The translations under genes and the position numbers were made by a program. The notes under the pieces are model-generated. The model ran no database searches and was not told the DNA's origin. It saw nothing but the letters and a program-made list of their open reading frames with translations. Positions 1 through 6,776 of a stretch of 13,685 bases of DNA are shown here, one piece after another (the first letter of the stretch is position 1; every line of letters starts with the position of its first letter). This stretch comes from an uncultured Collinsella sp. (GTDB lineage: Bacteria; Actinomycetota; Coriobacteriia; Coriobacteriales; Coriobacteriaceae). The stretch is from NCBI GenBank assembly GCA_958438125.1, contig CAUBQN010000036.1:1-13685 (forward strand), in the 5' to 3' direction.

Positions 1-419
1 ACGCCAAGGACATGGGCTACGACGTCAAGATGATGGGCTGCGACGGTATGGACGGTATCCTGGGCGTGGAAGGTTTCGACACCTCTCTGGCCGAGGGTCT
101 GCTGCTCATGACCCCATTCTCCGCCGATGACGAGAAGAATGCCGACTTCGTCAACGCCTACAAGGATAAGTATGGCGAGACTCCGGACCAGTTTGCCGCC
201 GACGCCTACGACGGCGTGCATGCGGTGGTCGAGGCCCTCAAGGAAGCCGGCCTGGGTGCCGACGCCGACCCGACCGAGGTTGCCGAGAAGCTTCCCGAGG
301 CTATGCGCAACATTACCGTTGACGGTCTGACTGGCAGGCTCTCCTGGAACGACAAGGGCCAGGTCCAGAAGGACCCGACGGCGTACGTCATTACCGACGG
401 CAAGTACGTACAGGCCTAA
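1..419 (+). CDS. livJ: Branched-chain amino acid ABC transporter, substrate-binding protein (C-terminal part)
   Basis: This is the 3' end of a gene that starts before the window; the first complete codon is at position 3 and the stop is TAA at 417-419. The 138 visible residues resemble the C-terminal lobe of type I periplasmic binding proteins of the Leu/Ile/Val family. Visible hallmarks are a lysine- and tyrosine-rich helix ending in YKDKYGETPDQFAADAYD, then DGLTGRLSWNDKGQ, then the final beta strand YVITDGKYV. Full family members are about 370-400 residues, so roughly two thirds is missing. In a Gram-positive cell it would be a lipoprotein holding substrate outside the membrane and delivering it to the LivHM permease encoded next; the signal peptide lies outside the window. 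The complete Liv set downstream supports the assignment. Exact ligand preference (Leu, Ile, Val or another amino acid or amide) cannot be read from this part. Confidence 0.85.
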   Translation, partial: AKDMGYDVKMMGCDGMDGILGVEGFDTSLAEGLLLMTPFSADDEKNADFVNAYKDKYGETPDQFAADAYDGVHAVVEALKEAGLGADADPTEVAEKLPEAMRNITVDGLTGRLSWNDKGQVQKDPTAYVITDGKYVQA

Positions 420-450
420 TTGGCCGCCTTACATAGAGCGGTTTTGATCC

Positions 451-482
451 CAAGCAGGGGAGGTTTTGGCCTTCCCTGCTTG
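451..482 (+). promoter_or_regulatory. Stem-loop in the livJ-livH gap
   Basis: Positions 451-463 pair with 470-482 (13 base pairs, one G-T wobble) around the loop TTTTGG. No T tract follows, so it is not a classical intrinsic terminator. It lies 31 bases after the livJ stop. In binding-protein operons such structures commonly protect the upstream mRNA end or attenuate read-through, so that the binding protein is made in excess over the permease. That role is inferred here. Confidence 0.6.
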
Positions 483-492
483 CTTGGTATCT

Positions 493-512
493 AGGGACGA
501 TGTAACGTCCCT
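493..512 (+). promoter_or_regulatory. Second stem-loop in the livJ-livH gap
   Basis: AGGGACG at 493-499 pairs with CGTCCCT at 506-512 around the loop ATGTAA. It is followed by GTTTC, at most a vestigial T tract. It sits 10 bases after the first stem-loop and about 47 bases before the livH start. Together the two may act as a partial terminator or an mRNA-processing barrier between livJ and livH. Confidence 0.5.
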
Positions 513-558
513 GTTTCATACATTAACTGGAAACCTATTCGAAAGGGGGATGTGGAAC

Positions 559-1440
559 ATGACGGTCTTTATCCAATACCTGGTCAACGGCCTGTCCATG
601 GGCAGCGTCTACGCCATCATCGCGTTGGGCTACACCATGGTCTACGGTATCGCCAAGATGCTGAACTTCGCTCACGGCGATGTCATCATGGTCGGTGCCT
701 ATGTCTCGTTCTGCGCCACGTCGTATCTCGGCCTCCCGGGCTGGGCATCTGTAGTTCTCTCTTGCGTGGCCTGCACGGTTCTCGGTGTTCTCATTGAGGG
801 CCTGGCCTATAAGCCGCTGCGCCAAGCAGGCCCGCTGGCCGTTCTGATCACGGCTATCGGCGTGTCCTACTTCCTGCAGAACGCCGCGCAGCTTCTGTGG
901 GGCGCCACGCCCAAGAACTTCACTTCGCTCGTCACCTTCCAGGTGCCGGAGTTCTTGGCCAAGTTCAACGTAAGCGCCGTCTCGCTCGTCACCATCGTCG
1001 CCTGCCTGGTTATCATGGCCGGCCTGATGTTCTTTACAGGTAAGACCAAGATGGGCAAGGCCATGCGCGCCGTGTCCGAGGACAAGGCTGCCGCTCAGCT
1101 CATGGGCATCAACGTCAACCGCACCATTTCGATGACGTTTGCCATCGGCTCTGCCCTTGCCGCCATCGCCGGCGTGCTGCTGTGCTCCTACTCGCCGGTG
1201 CTGCAGCCCACCACGGGCGCCATGCCTGGCATCAAGGCCTTCGACGCCGCTGTCTTCGGTGGCATCGGCTCCATCCCCGGCGCTTTTGTCGGTGGCATTC
1301 TCATCGGCATCATCGAAGCGATGGCGCAGGCTTACATTTCCACGAGCCTTGCCAACTCCATCGTCTTTGGTGTTCTGATCATCGTCCTGCTCGTCAAGCC
1401 TGCCGGCCTCTTGGGCAAGTACGTCCCCGAGAAGGTGTAG
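559..1440 (+). CDS. livH: Branched-chain amino acid ABC transporter permease LivH
   Basis: An integral membrane permease of 293 residues, one half of the LivHM channel that carries branched-chain amino acids across the cytoplasmic membrane. Family signatures are ALGYTMVYGI followed by NFAHGD (residues 22-41), the cytoplasmic ATPase-contact loop MGKAMRAVSEDKAAAQLMGI (165-184), FDAAVFGGIGSIPGA (228-242) and the C-terminal KPAGLLG. Several long hydrophobic segments are evident. I chose ATG 559 because AAAGGGGG at 542-549 lies 9 bases upstream. An in-frame ATG at 550 touches that ribosome binding site, and a TTG at 466 falls inside the first stem-loop, so both are less likely. The length matches the family (about 290-310). 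The stop is directly followed by livM, so the two permeases are probably translationally coupled. Confidence 0.93.
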   Translation: MTVFIQYLVNGLSMGSVYAIIALGYTMVYGIAKMLNFAHGDVIMVGAYVSFCATSYLGLPGWASVVLSCVACTVLGVLIEGLAYKPLRQAGPLAVLITAIGVSYFLQNAAQLLWGATPKNFTSLVTFQVPEFLAKFNVSAVSLVTIVACLVIMAGLMFFTGKTKMGKAMRAVSEDKAAAQLMGINVNRTISMTFAIGSALAAIAGVLLCSYSPVLQPTTGAMPGIKAFDAAVFGGIGSIPGAFVGGILIGIIEAMAQAYISTSLANSIVFGVLIIVLLVKPAGLLGKYVPEKV

Positions 1441-2529
1441 GTGAGCGTTATGAAGTTTCTTAAAGACAAGCAGACGCGTCACGACTTTGTCACGTACGCC
1501 ATGTGCCTTGTGGCGTTTGCCATCGTGTTCTTTATGCAGTCCAACCACATGATTCCGCGCATGATCGCCGGTCAGCTGGTTCCCATCACGGCCTATATCG
1601 TCATGGCCATTTCCCTTAACCTCGTCGTCGGCATCGCGGGCGACTTGTCGCTGGGCCACGCGGGCTTTATGAGTGTCGGTGCCTATACGGGAATCGTCAC
1701 CGCCGTCGCGCTGGAGAGCGCCGTTCCCTCCGATCCGGTGCGCCTTATCATCAGTATCGTGGTCGGCGCCATCGCTGCCGCCATCCTGGGCTTCTTGATT
1801 GGCATCCCGGTCCTTCGTCTGAGCGGCGATTACCTGGCTATCGTGACGCTGGCCTTTGGCGAGATTATCAAGGAGATCGTCACCTGCCTCATTGTGGGCG
1901 TCGATTCCCGCGGCCTGCATGTGATCTTTAACATCACGGGTAACTCCACGATCGATGACCTGCACCTGCTCGAGGACGGCACCGCCATCATCAAGGGCGC
2001 GCAGGGCGCCTCGGGCGTGTCGACGTACTCGACCTTCCTCGCCGGTGCCATCCTGGTCATGGTCGCACTCGTGATCGTGCTCAACCTGGTTCGCAGCCGT
2101 ACCGGCCGTGCCATTATGGCCGTGCGCGACAACAAGATCGCTGCCGAGTCTGTGGGCATCTCCGTCACCGAGTACCGCATGATCGCCTTCGTGGTTTCCG
2201 CTGCCCTCGCCGGTGCTGCCGGAGCTCTCTTCGGCGGTAACTTCTCGCAGCTCTCCGCCACCAAGTTCGACTTCAACACGTCCATCCTCATCCTGGTGTT
2301 CGTGGTCCTGGGCGGTCTGGGCAATATGCGCGGCTCCGTCATCGCGGCGGCATTGCTCACGGTGCTTCCCGAGCTGCTCCGTCAGTTCTCGGACTACCGC
2401 ATGCTCATCTACGCCATCGTGCTGATCCTGGTCATGATCTTTACCAACAACCCGCAGCTCAAGGCGTTCTTCGGTCGCGTCAAGGACCGCTTTGCTTCCA
2501 AGAAGGAGGTGGCAGCCGATGTCCAGTAA
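1441..2529 (+). CDS. livM: Branched-chain amino acid ABC transporter permease LivM
   Basis: The second membrane permease of the Liv system, 362 residues, partner of LivH. Signatures are GIAGDLSLGHAGFMSVGAY (residues 64-82), LRLSGDYLAIVTLAFGEIIK (125-144), the ATPase-contact loop GRAIMAVRDNKIAAESVGI (222-240) and VVLGGLGNMRG (288-298), with multiple hydrophobic segments between them. Residues 150-200, normally carrying a GGxNG motif in LivM, here read IVGVDSRGLHV followed by an acidic loop; I believe this variant also occurs in clostridial relatives. The GTG start at 1441 follows the livH stop without a gap, with GAAGG 5 bases upstream. ATG 1450 (in frame, AGGTG 6 bases upstream) is an alternative that removes three residues. 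The C-terminus is a short charged tail and the last 11 bases overlap livG. Confidence 0.92.
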   Translation: MSVMKFLKDKQTRHDFVTYAMCLVAFAIVFFMQSNHMIPRMIAGQLVPITAYIVMAISLNLVVGIAGDLSLGHAGFMSVGAYTGIVTAVALESAVPSDPVRLIISIVVGAIAAAILGFLIGIPVLRLSGDYLAIVTLAFGEIIKEIVTCLIVGVDSRGLHVIFNITGNSTIDDLHLLEDGTAIIKGAQGASGVSTYSTFLAGAILVMVALVIVLNLVRSRTGRAIMAVRDNKIAAESVGISVTEYRMIAFVVSAALAGAAGALFGGNFSQLSATKFDFNTSILILVFVVLGGLGNMRGSVIAAALLTVLPELLRQFSDYRMLIYAIVLILVMIFTNNPQLKAFFGRVKDRFASKKEVAADVQ

Positions 2530-3379
2530 ATTTGAGTTCAACAAGGGCAAGATGGTCCCGTATCCTTCTGGCGCCATCGTTCCCGACCGCGACCTGGGCG
2601 AGCGCCCGGCGCTCGAGTGCATCCACCTGGGCATCGAGTTCGGTGGCCTTAAGGCAGTCGACGACTTTAGCCTGACTATCGGCAAGACCGAGATCGCCGG
2701 TCTGATTGGCCCCAACGGTGCCGGTAAGACCACGGTCTTCAACCTGCTCACCAAGGTGTACCAGCCCACGCACGGCACCATCCTGCTCGACGGTGAGGAC
2801 ACCTCGGGCAAGTCGGTCTATCAGGTCAACCGCATGGGTATTGCCCGTACCTTCCAGAACATTCGTCTGTTCAACACCATGACGGTGGAGGATAACGTCA
2901 AGGTCGGCCTGCATAACCAGGAGCGCTACTCCGGCTTTGAGGGCGTGCTGCGCCTGCCGGCGTATTGGAAGCACGAGAAGGCTGCTCACGAGCGCGCCAT
3001 GGAGCTGCTGTCCATCTTTGATATGGAGCATCTGGCAAACGAGCAGGCCGGATCGTTGCCTTACGGCGCTCAGCGCCGTCTGGAGATCGTCCGCGCGCTT
3101 GCCACCAACCCCAAGCTACTGCTGCTCGACGAGCCTGCCGCCGGCATGAATCCGTCCGAGACCGCGGAGCTCATGGAGAACATCGTCAAGATTCGCGACA
3201 CCTTCGGCATTGCCATCATGCTTATCGAGCACGACATGTCGCTCGTTATGAACATCTGCGAGGGCATCTGCGTGCTCAACTTTGGTAAGGTCATCGCCAA
3301 AGGCACGGCAGAGGAAATCCAGAATAACGATGCCGTTATCGAGGCGTATCTGGGCAAGCAGGATAAGGGGGAGAACTAA
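2519..3379 (+). CDS. livG: Branched-chain amino acid ABC transporter ATPase LivG
   Basis: A cytoplasmic ATPase of 286 residues that drives the LivHM permease. All ABC elements are present: Walker A GPNGAGKTT (64-72), Q-loop TFQN (111-114), signature region SLPYGAQRRLEI (179-190; LivG proteins use SYG-QRRLE instead of LSGGQ), Walker B LLLLDEP (200-206), and H-loop EHD (237-239). The C-terminus ends in AYLGKQDKGEN, close to the usual AYLG. ATG 2519 is preferred because AAGGAGG at 2503-2509 is 9 bases upstream; an in-frame start at 2492 would lie before that site. The start overlaps livM by 11 bases, which suggests coupled translation. Compared with E. coli LivG as I recall it, there are about 25 extra N-terminal residues, lysine-containing and of unknown role. 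Confidence 0.94.
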   Translation: MSSKFEFNKGKMVPYPSGAIVPDRDLGERPALECIHLGIEFGGLKAVDDFSLTIGKTEIAGLIGPNGAGKTTVFNLLTKVYQPTHGTILLDGEDTSGKSVYQVNRMGIARTFQNIRLFNTMTVEDNVKVGLHNQERYSGFEGVLRLPAYWKHEKAAHERAMELLSIFDMEHLANEQAGSLPYGAQRRLEIVRALATNPKLLLLDEPAAGMNPSETAELMENIVKIRDTFGIAIMLIEHDMSLVMNICEGICVLNFGKVIAKGTAEEIQNNDAVIEAYLGKQDKGEN

Positions 3380-4093
3380 ATGGCAGAGCCGATGCTTTCC
3401 GTCTACAACATCAACGTCTGGTACGGCGCCATCCACGCCATCAAGGACATCTCCTTTAACGTTAACGAGGGCGAGATCGTGGCCCTGATCGGCGCGAACG
3501 GTGCCGGTAAGTCCACGACGCTCAAGACCGTCTCGGGCCTCCTGCGCTCTAAGACCGGCTCCATCAAGTTTATGGGCGAGGACATTACCCATACGCCCGC
3601 CGACAAGCTGGTTGGTAAGGGCCTGGCTCAGGTTCCCGAGGGTCGTCGCGCCTTTTTGCAGATGACGGTTGAGGAGAACCTGGAGATGGGCGCCTATACG
3701 CAGCCCAAGTCCACGGTGGTCCCGGGCCTCGAGCGCGTCTACGAGCAGTTTCCGCGCCTGAAGGAGCGCCGTCGCCAGGTCGCCGGCACCCTTTCGGGCG
3801 GCGAGCAGCAGATGCTCGTTATGGGGCGCGCCCTTATGAGTAACCCCAAGCTGCTCATGCTCGACGAGCCTTCCATGGGCCTGGCGCCGATTCTGATTGA
3901 GCAGATCTTCCAGATTGTCGAGGACCTGCACAAGGCCGGCACCACGGTGCTTCTGGTCGAGCAAAACGCACAGATGGCGCTTTCGATTGCTACGCGCGGC
4001 TACGTGCTCGAGACCGGCAAGATCACCATGACCGGCACGGGCCAAGAACTCCTGCATGACGACAACGTCCGCAAAGCTTACCTGGGTGGTTAA
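3380..4093 (+). CDS. livF: Branched-chain amino acid ABC transporter ATPase LivF
   Basis: The second ATPase of the Liv transporter, 237 residues, expected to form a heterodimer with LivG. Visible motifs are Walker A GANGAGKST (38-46), Q-loop region VPEGRR (85-90), signature LSGGEQQ (138-144), Walker B LLMLDEP (158-164), and VEQNA (193-197) at the switch position. The usual switch histidine is replaced by glutamine, which is normal for LivF and not a defect. The protein ends in the typical KAYLGG. Its ATG follows the livG TAA with no gap; the ribosome binding site AAGGGGGAG at 3365-3373 is inside the end of livG. It is the last gene of the operon: the terminator stem begins 11 bases after its stop. 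Confidence 0.95.
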   Translation: MAEPMLSVYNINVWYGAIHAIKDISFNVNEGEIVALIGANGAGKSTTLKTVSGLLRSKTGSIKFMGEDITHTPADKLVGKGLAQVPEGRRAFLQMTVEENLEMGAYTQPKSTVVPGLERVYEQFPRLKERRRQVAGTLSGGEQQMLVMGRALMSNPKLLMLDEPSMGLAPILIEQIFQIVEDLHKAGTTVLLVEQNAQMALSIATRGYVLETGKITMTGTGQELLHDDNVRKAYLGG

Positions 4094-4103
4094 TCCATTC
4101 AAC

Positions 4104-4141
4104 AAAGGGGGCGCTGACCAACCCGGTCAGCGCCCCCTTTT
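4104..4141 (+). terminator. Intrinsic terminator of the liv operon
   Basis: Positions 4104-4119 (AAAGGGGGCGCTGACC) pair perfectly over 16 base pairs with 4125-4140 around the loop AACCC. The stem is very GC-rich and its 3' arm runs into TTTT (4138-4141). It starts 11 bases after livF, so it should end liv transcription efficiently and separate liv from cutC. Confidence 0.93.
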
Positions 4142-4210
4142 AAGTTGCGGTGAAATAGGGACTAAATGGGGGCGCTAGACGCCAAAACAGTCCCTATTCC
4201 ACCGCAACTT
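4142..4210 (+). repeat. 69-base imperfect palindrome, probable dispersed intergenic repeat
   Basis: The arms at 4142-4163 and 4189-4210 are 22-base inverted copies with a single mismatch (A at 4153 against C at 4199). The 25-base centre holds a smaller hairpin, GGCG-CTAGA-CGCC (4171-4183). Unlike the adjacent terminator it has no T tract. A long near-perfect palindrome squeezed between a terminator and the next gene is typical of REP- or MITE-like intergenic elements. Whether it is multicopy cannot be told from one copy. It could also act as a transcription or mRNA-stability element for cutC. Confidence 0.6.
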
Positions 4211-4268
4211 CATGGGGATGTGTGACAATGCCCGTCGGAAAACATCTGCTGTCTTTGGGGGTCTATCT

Positions 4269-4946
4269 ATGGTGTACGAGTTTTGTGCCGAGAACTTTGA
4301 GCGGGTGCCGGCGGCTATCGAGGCCGGTGCAAGGCGCATCGAGCTGTGCGATAACCTTGCCGTCGGTGGTACCACGCCCTCGGCCGGCGTTATCAGCGCT
4401 ACAGTCAGCTATGCTCACGAGCATGACGCGCGAGTGATGTGCATGATTCGCCCGCGCGGCGGTGACTTTCATTACAACCAAGACGAGCTGCGCATGATGG
4501 AGATGGACCTGGGCCTTGCCGTAAGCGCCGGCGTTGACGGCTTGGTCTTTGGCAGCTGCAAGCCCTGCGCTGGCGGATGGGCGCTCGACGAGCTTACGTT
4601 GGGCGCCCTCGTGATGGCCGCGGGCTGCGCGACCGAGGAATGTAAGCGTGAGCCCATCGACATCACCTTCCACATGGCGTTTGATCAGCTCTCGCCCGAG
4701 GCTCAGCTCGACGCGATTGATACACTTGCCGACTGCGGCGTTACGCGCATCCTCACGCATGGCGGCGCTGCCGGTACGTCGATCGAGGATAATTTCGATC
4801 ACCTGACTCGTTTAATCGAGTATGCGGGCGATCGTTTGACCATCCTTCCCGGCGGCGGCATCACTACGGCAAATCGCGACGCGGTCGCGGCGGCGCTAGG
4901 CGTTTCCGAGCTCCATGGCACCAAGATCGTGCCGCTGGAGGTATAA
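4269..4946 (+). CDS. cutC: CutC family protein (copper homeostasis protein CutC homologue)
   Basis: A cytoplasmic TIM-barrel protein of 225 residues, slightly shorter than E. coli CutC (248). Family motifs occur in order: RIELCDNLAVGGTTPS (23-38), MIRPRGGDF (59-67), DGLVFGSC (90-97), TFHMAFD (133-139), RILTHGG (160-166), ILPGGGI (192-198) and ELHGT (214-218). The family name comes from an E. coli copper-sensitivity phenotype. That phenotype has since been attributed to a small RNA (MicL) encoded within cutC, so the biochemical role is open; the conserved barrel looks enzymatic. ATG 4269 is chosen because GGGGG (4257-4261) lies 7 bases upstream and because family proteins start with a strand like MVYEFCAENFE. 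The upstream in-frame ATG 4212 would add 19 residues unlike the family. I see no convincing promoter. The stop is 3 bases before the next gene, suggesting one transcript. Confidence 0.9.
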   Translation: MVYEFCAENFERVPAAIEAGARRIELCDNLAVGGTTPSAGVISATVSYAHEHDARVMCMIRPRGGDFHYNQDELRMMEMDLGLAVSAGVDGLVFGSCKPCAGGWALDELTLGALVMAAGCATEECKREPIDITFHMAFDQLSPEAQLDAIDTLADCGVTRILTHGGAAGTSIEDNFDHLTRLIEYAGDRLTILPGGGITTANRDAVAAALGVSELHGTKIVPLEV

Positions 4947-4949
4947 CCC

Positions 4950-5750
4950 GTGGCGCTGGTATTTGACGTTCAGCAGGCGAACGGTAAGCCCGACGACAAT
5001 CGTCGTCCCGGCACCGCGTGCCCCTTTTGCGATACCGAGGAACTCGCCAATATCATCCGGCGCGACGGTGACTGCATCTGGCTCGAGAATAAGTTTAAGA
5101 CCTTGCGGGCCACACGTCAGACCGTATTGATCGAGTCTGCCAATCACGACGCCGACCTGGTGACCTATGAACCGGATGAGCTGCATCATGTGGTGCGGTT
5201 TGCCCTGGGCTGTTGGCAGCAGATGATCGATTCCCAACAGTACCGCAGTGTGCTCATGTACAAGAACAAAGGCCCACTTTCGGGCGGCAGCCTCGTCCAT
5301 CCACACATGCAGATTGTGGGCCTGGAACAGGAGGACGGCTATGCGGCGCTGACCTCAGCCAACTTTGAAGGCATCAGTGTCTGGCAACAGGGGAGAATCT
5401 CGGTCGACATCTCAACCGAACCGATCATGGGGTTCTTTGAGGTCAACGTTTCAGCCCCGCAGGGAATCGCCGCCAGCGATGACACGAGAGACCAAGCCGA
5501 GACGGACCTCTTCGCCGATGCGATTCAGGTAGCTCTGCGCTATATCCTGAACGAGCACCATGGTGGTCGCGCAGAGTCGTACAACTTGTTCTTCTACCAC
5601 ATGGACGGTCGGACCATTGCCAAGGCGCTGCCGCGTTGGGTGGTTTCGCCCTACTTTGTCGGGTATCGGCTGGCTCAGGTCAATGCTGAGACCACGCTCG
5701 ATGTCGATGCGGAGCGACTCCGCGCACATCTGGAGGCGCTCACATCGTAA
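4950..5750 (+). CDS. DUF4931 protein, GalT/HIT-like nucleotidyltransferase-type
   Basis: A 266-residue protein that I recognise as the DUF4931 family, a branch of the HIT/galactose-1-phosphate uridylyltransferase fold. It has a zinc-type CPFC at residues 24-27, the segment GPLSGGSLVHPHMQIVGL (108-125), and a second domain with YNLFFYHMDG (211-220). By analogy with GalT, C24, C27 and H117 could be metal ligands. H119 of HPHMQ matches the histidine that becomes nucleotidylated, with Q121 following. This suggests nucleotide transfer to or from a phosphorylated compound, but the substrate is unknown and no gal genes are nearby. It starts at GTG 4950, with GGAGG (4937-4941) 8 bases upstream inside the end of cutC, so translation is probably coupled. 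It is not long enough to be classical GalT (about 350 residues), and the sequence outside the motifs differs. Confidence 0.82.
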   Translation: MALVFDVQQANGKPDDNRRPGTACPFCDTEELANIIRRDGDCIWLENKFKTLRATRQTVLIESANHDADLVTYEPDELHHVVRFALGCWQQMIDSQQYRSVLMYKNKGPLSGGSLVHPHMQIVGLEQEDGYAALTSANFEGISVWQQGRISVDISTEPIMGFFEVNVSAPQGIAASDDTRDQAETDLFADAIQVALRYILNEHHGGRAESYNLFFYHMDGRTIAKALPRWVVSPYFVGYRLAQVNAETTLDVDAERLRAHLEALTS

Positions 5751-5760
5751 AGTGAGCGCC
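5735..5760. terminator. Stem-loop between convergent genes, possible weak bidirectional terminator
   Basis: GGCGCTCAC (5735-5743) pairs perfectly with GTGAGCGCC (5752-5760) around the 8-base loop ATCGTAAA, which includes the stop codon of the DUF4931 gene. There is no T tract on either side, so termination would be Rho-assisted or inefficient. Its place between two convergent genes that end 27 bases apart makes an end-of-transcript role likely. Confidence 0.45.
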
Positions 5761-5777
5761 CGCACACTGCGGACGGT

Positions 5778-6776
5778 TTAGCGCGCCATTGCATCGCGGC
5801 CGGCCTCGACGCGCTTGCGCTGGGCGGCGCGCTCCTCGCCGGTCAGACGCTCAAAGAAGTGCCCGATAAGCGAGGCGAGCACCTGCTGAAACAACGTTCC
5901 ACACATGACGGGAAACACAACTTCGCCCGGAAAGTATTGCGTGGCGATGACGGCGCCCGAAGAGATATTGCGCATGCCGCAGGTAAAGCACATGGTGGTC
6001 GTTTCGCTATATGGCAGATGCAGCGCGCGGGCGACCAGAATGCCCACGACAAAACCGCTGATGGCGAACACCAGAATAAAGAGGGCGACTTCCAGGCGCA
6101 CCGCGTTCATGTGTAGCACGTACTCGCTCATGGCGGTGGAGTTGGACGCGATGACGCCCATCATCATAAATTTGCAGGCGGGCGAGAGCGCGGGGGAGAG
6201 TTTCTCGTGTCCCCAGCCGTGCGTGAGCTCGTTGATCACGATGCCGAGCACGGCGGGGATGGCAATCATAAAGGCCATGTTCTGCATCATGCTCGGAACA
6301 TCGATTGCGACGGTGGCGCCCAACAGGAGCTTGAGCGTGAGCGGAATCGTCACGGGCGATATAACCGAGGACGTCAGGATGATGGTGAGCGCGAGCGGGC
6401 CGTTGCCGCCGAACATGCTGATCCACATAAAGGCAGTGACTGCCACGGGTACGCTGTACTCGAGCACGATGCCGCAGACAAGGTTGGGGCTGGAACCAAA
6501 GAACAACGATCCCATGGCATAGGCCGCGATGGGAATAAGCGCCGCCGAGACAAATAACGCCAAAATCAGATGCAGGGGACGGTGGAACACCTCAGCCACC
6601 TGGTGGAAGGTGTTGCTGAGCGCGCCTTGGAACGTCATAAAGGCAAACAGGGTGGGAACGATGGGCTTGAGAACGCCGATCTGCTGAGGAAAGAGCACGC
6701 CGAGCGCCACGCAAATCGGAACGATGACCTGCATATGTCCTGCGAGAAATTTGCCCAGTCCAACCCATTGCTTCAT
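5778..6776 (-). CDS. Bile acid:sodium symporter (BASS) family transporter
   Basis: An integral membrane protein of 332 residues with about nine or ten hydrophobic segments, within the usual BASS range. Characteristic elements are EYSVPVAVTAFMW (106-118), SSVISPVTIPLTLKLL (136-151) in the first helix-crossing region, and CFTCGMRNISSGAVIATQYF (263-282) in the second, matching the conserved GMRN segment. The C-terminus is a charged cytoplasmic tail. BASS proteins cotransport organic anions with sodium. Known substrates across the family include bile acids, pyruvate, pantothenate and sulfur compounds, so the family name does not fix the substrate. ATG 6774-6776 is chosen: reading the minus strand, AAAGGGAG lies about 12 bases upstream and a weaker AAGAG is nearer. 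The gene stands alone, convergent with DUF4931 and divergent from recJ, with no clear promoter visible. Confidence 0.85.
   Translation of the reverse strand: MKQWVGLGKFLAGHMQVIVPICVALGVLFPQQIGVLKPIVPTLFAFMTFQGALSNTFHQVAEVFHRPLHLILALFVSAALIPIAAYAMGSLFFGSSPNLVCGIVLEYSVPVAVTAFMWISMFGGNGPLALTIILTSSVISPVTIPLTLKLLLGATVAIDVPSMMQNMAFMIAIPAVLGIVINELTHGWGHEKLSPALSPACKFMMMGVIASNSTAMSEYVLHMNAVRLEVALFILVFAISGFVVGILVARALHLPYSETTTMCFTCGMRNISSGAVIATQYFPGEVVFPVMCGTLFQQVLASLIGHFFERLTGEERAAQRKRVEAGRDAMAR

Noticed and set aside
466..558. Longer livH start at TTG 466
   Set aside because: It would place the start inside the first intergenic stem-loop and add residues unlike LivH. A clear ribosome binding site supports ATG 559.
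535..2811. A 758-codon open frame on the minus strand opposite livH, livM and livG
   Set aside because: The sense strand encodes three unmistakable Liv proteins. The antisense product is a low-complexity mix rich in D, H, G and R, as expected from high-GC codon bias in the mirrored frame. It has no ribosome binding site or recognisable domain.
3956..3970. Glutamine in place of the switch histidine in LivF
   Set aside because: VEQNA is the normal form in LivF proteins, so it is not evidence of inactivity.
3116..4105. A 329-codon minus-strand frame opposite livG and livF
   Set aside because: It overlaps two clear ATPase genes and the composition is that of an antisense shadow.
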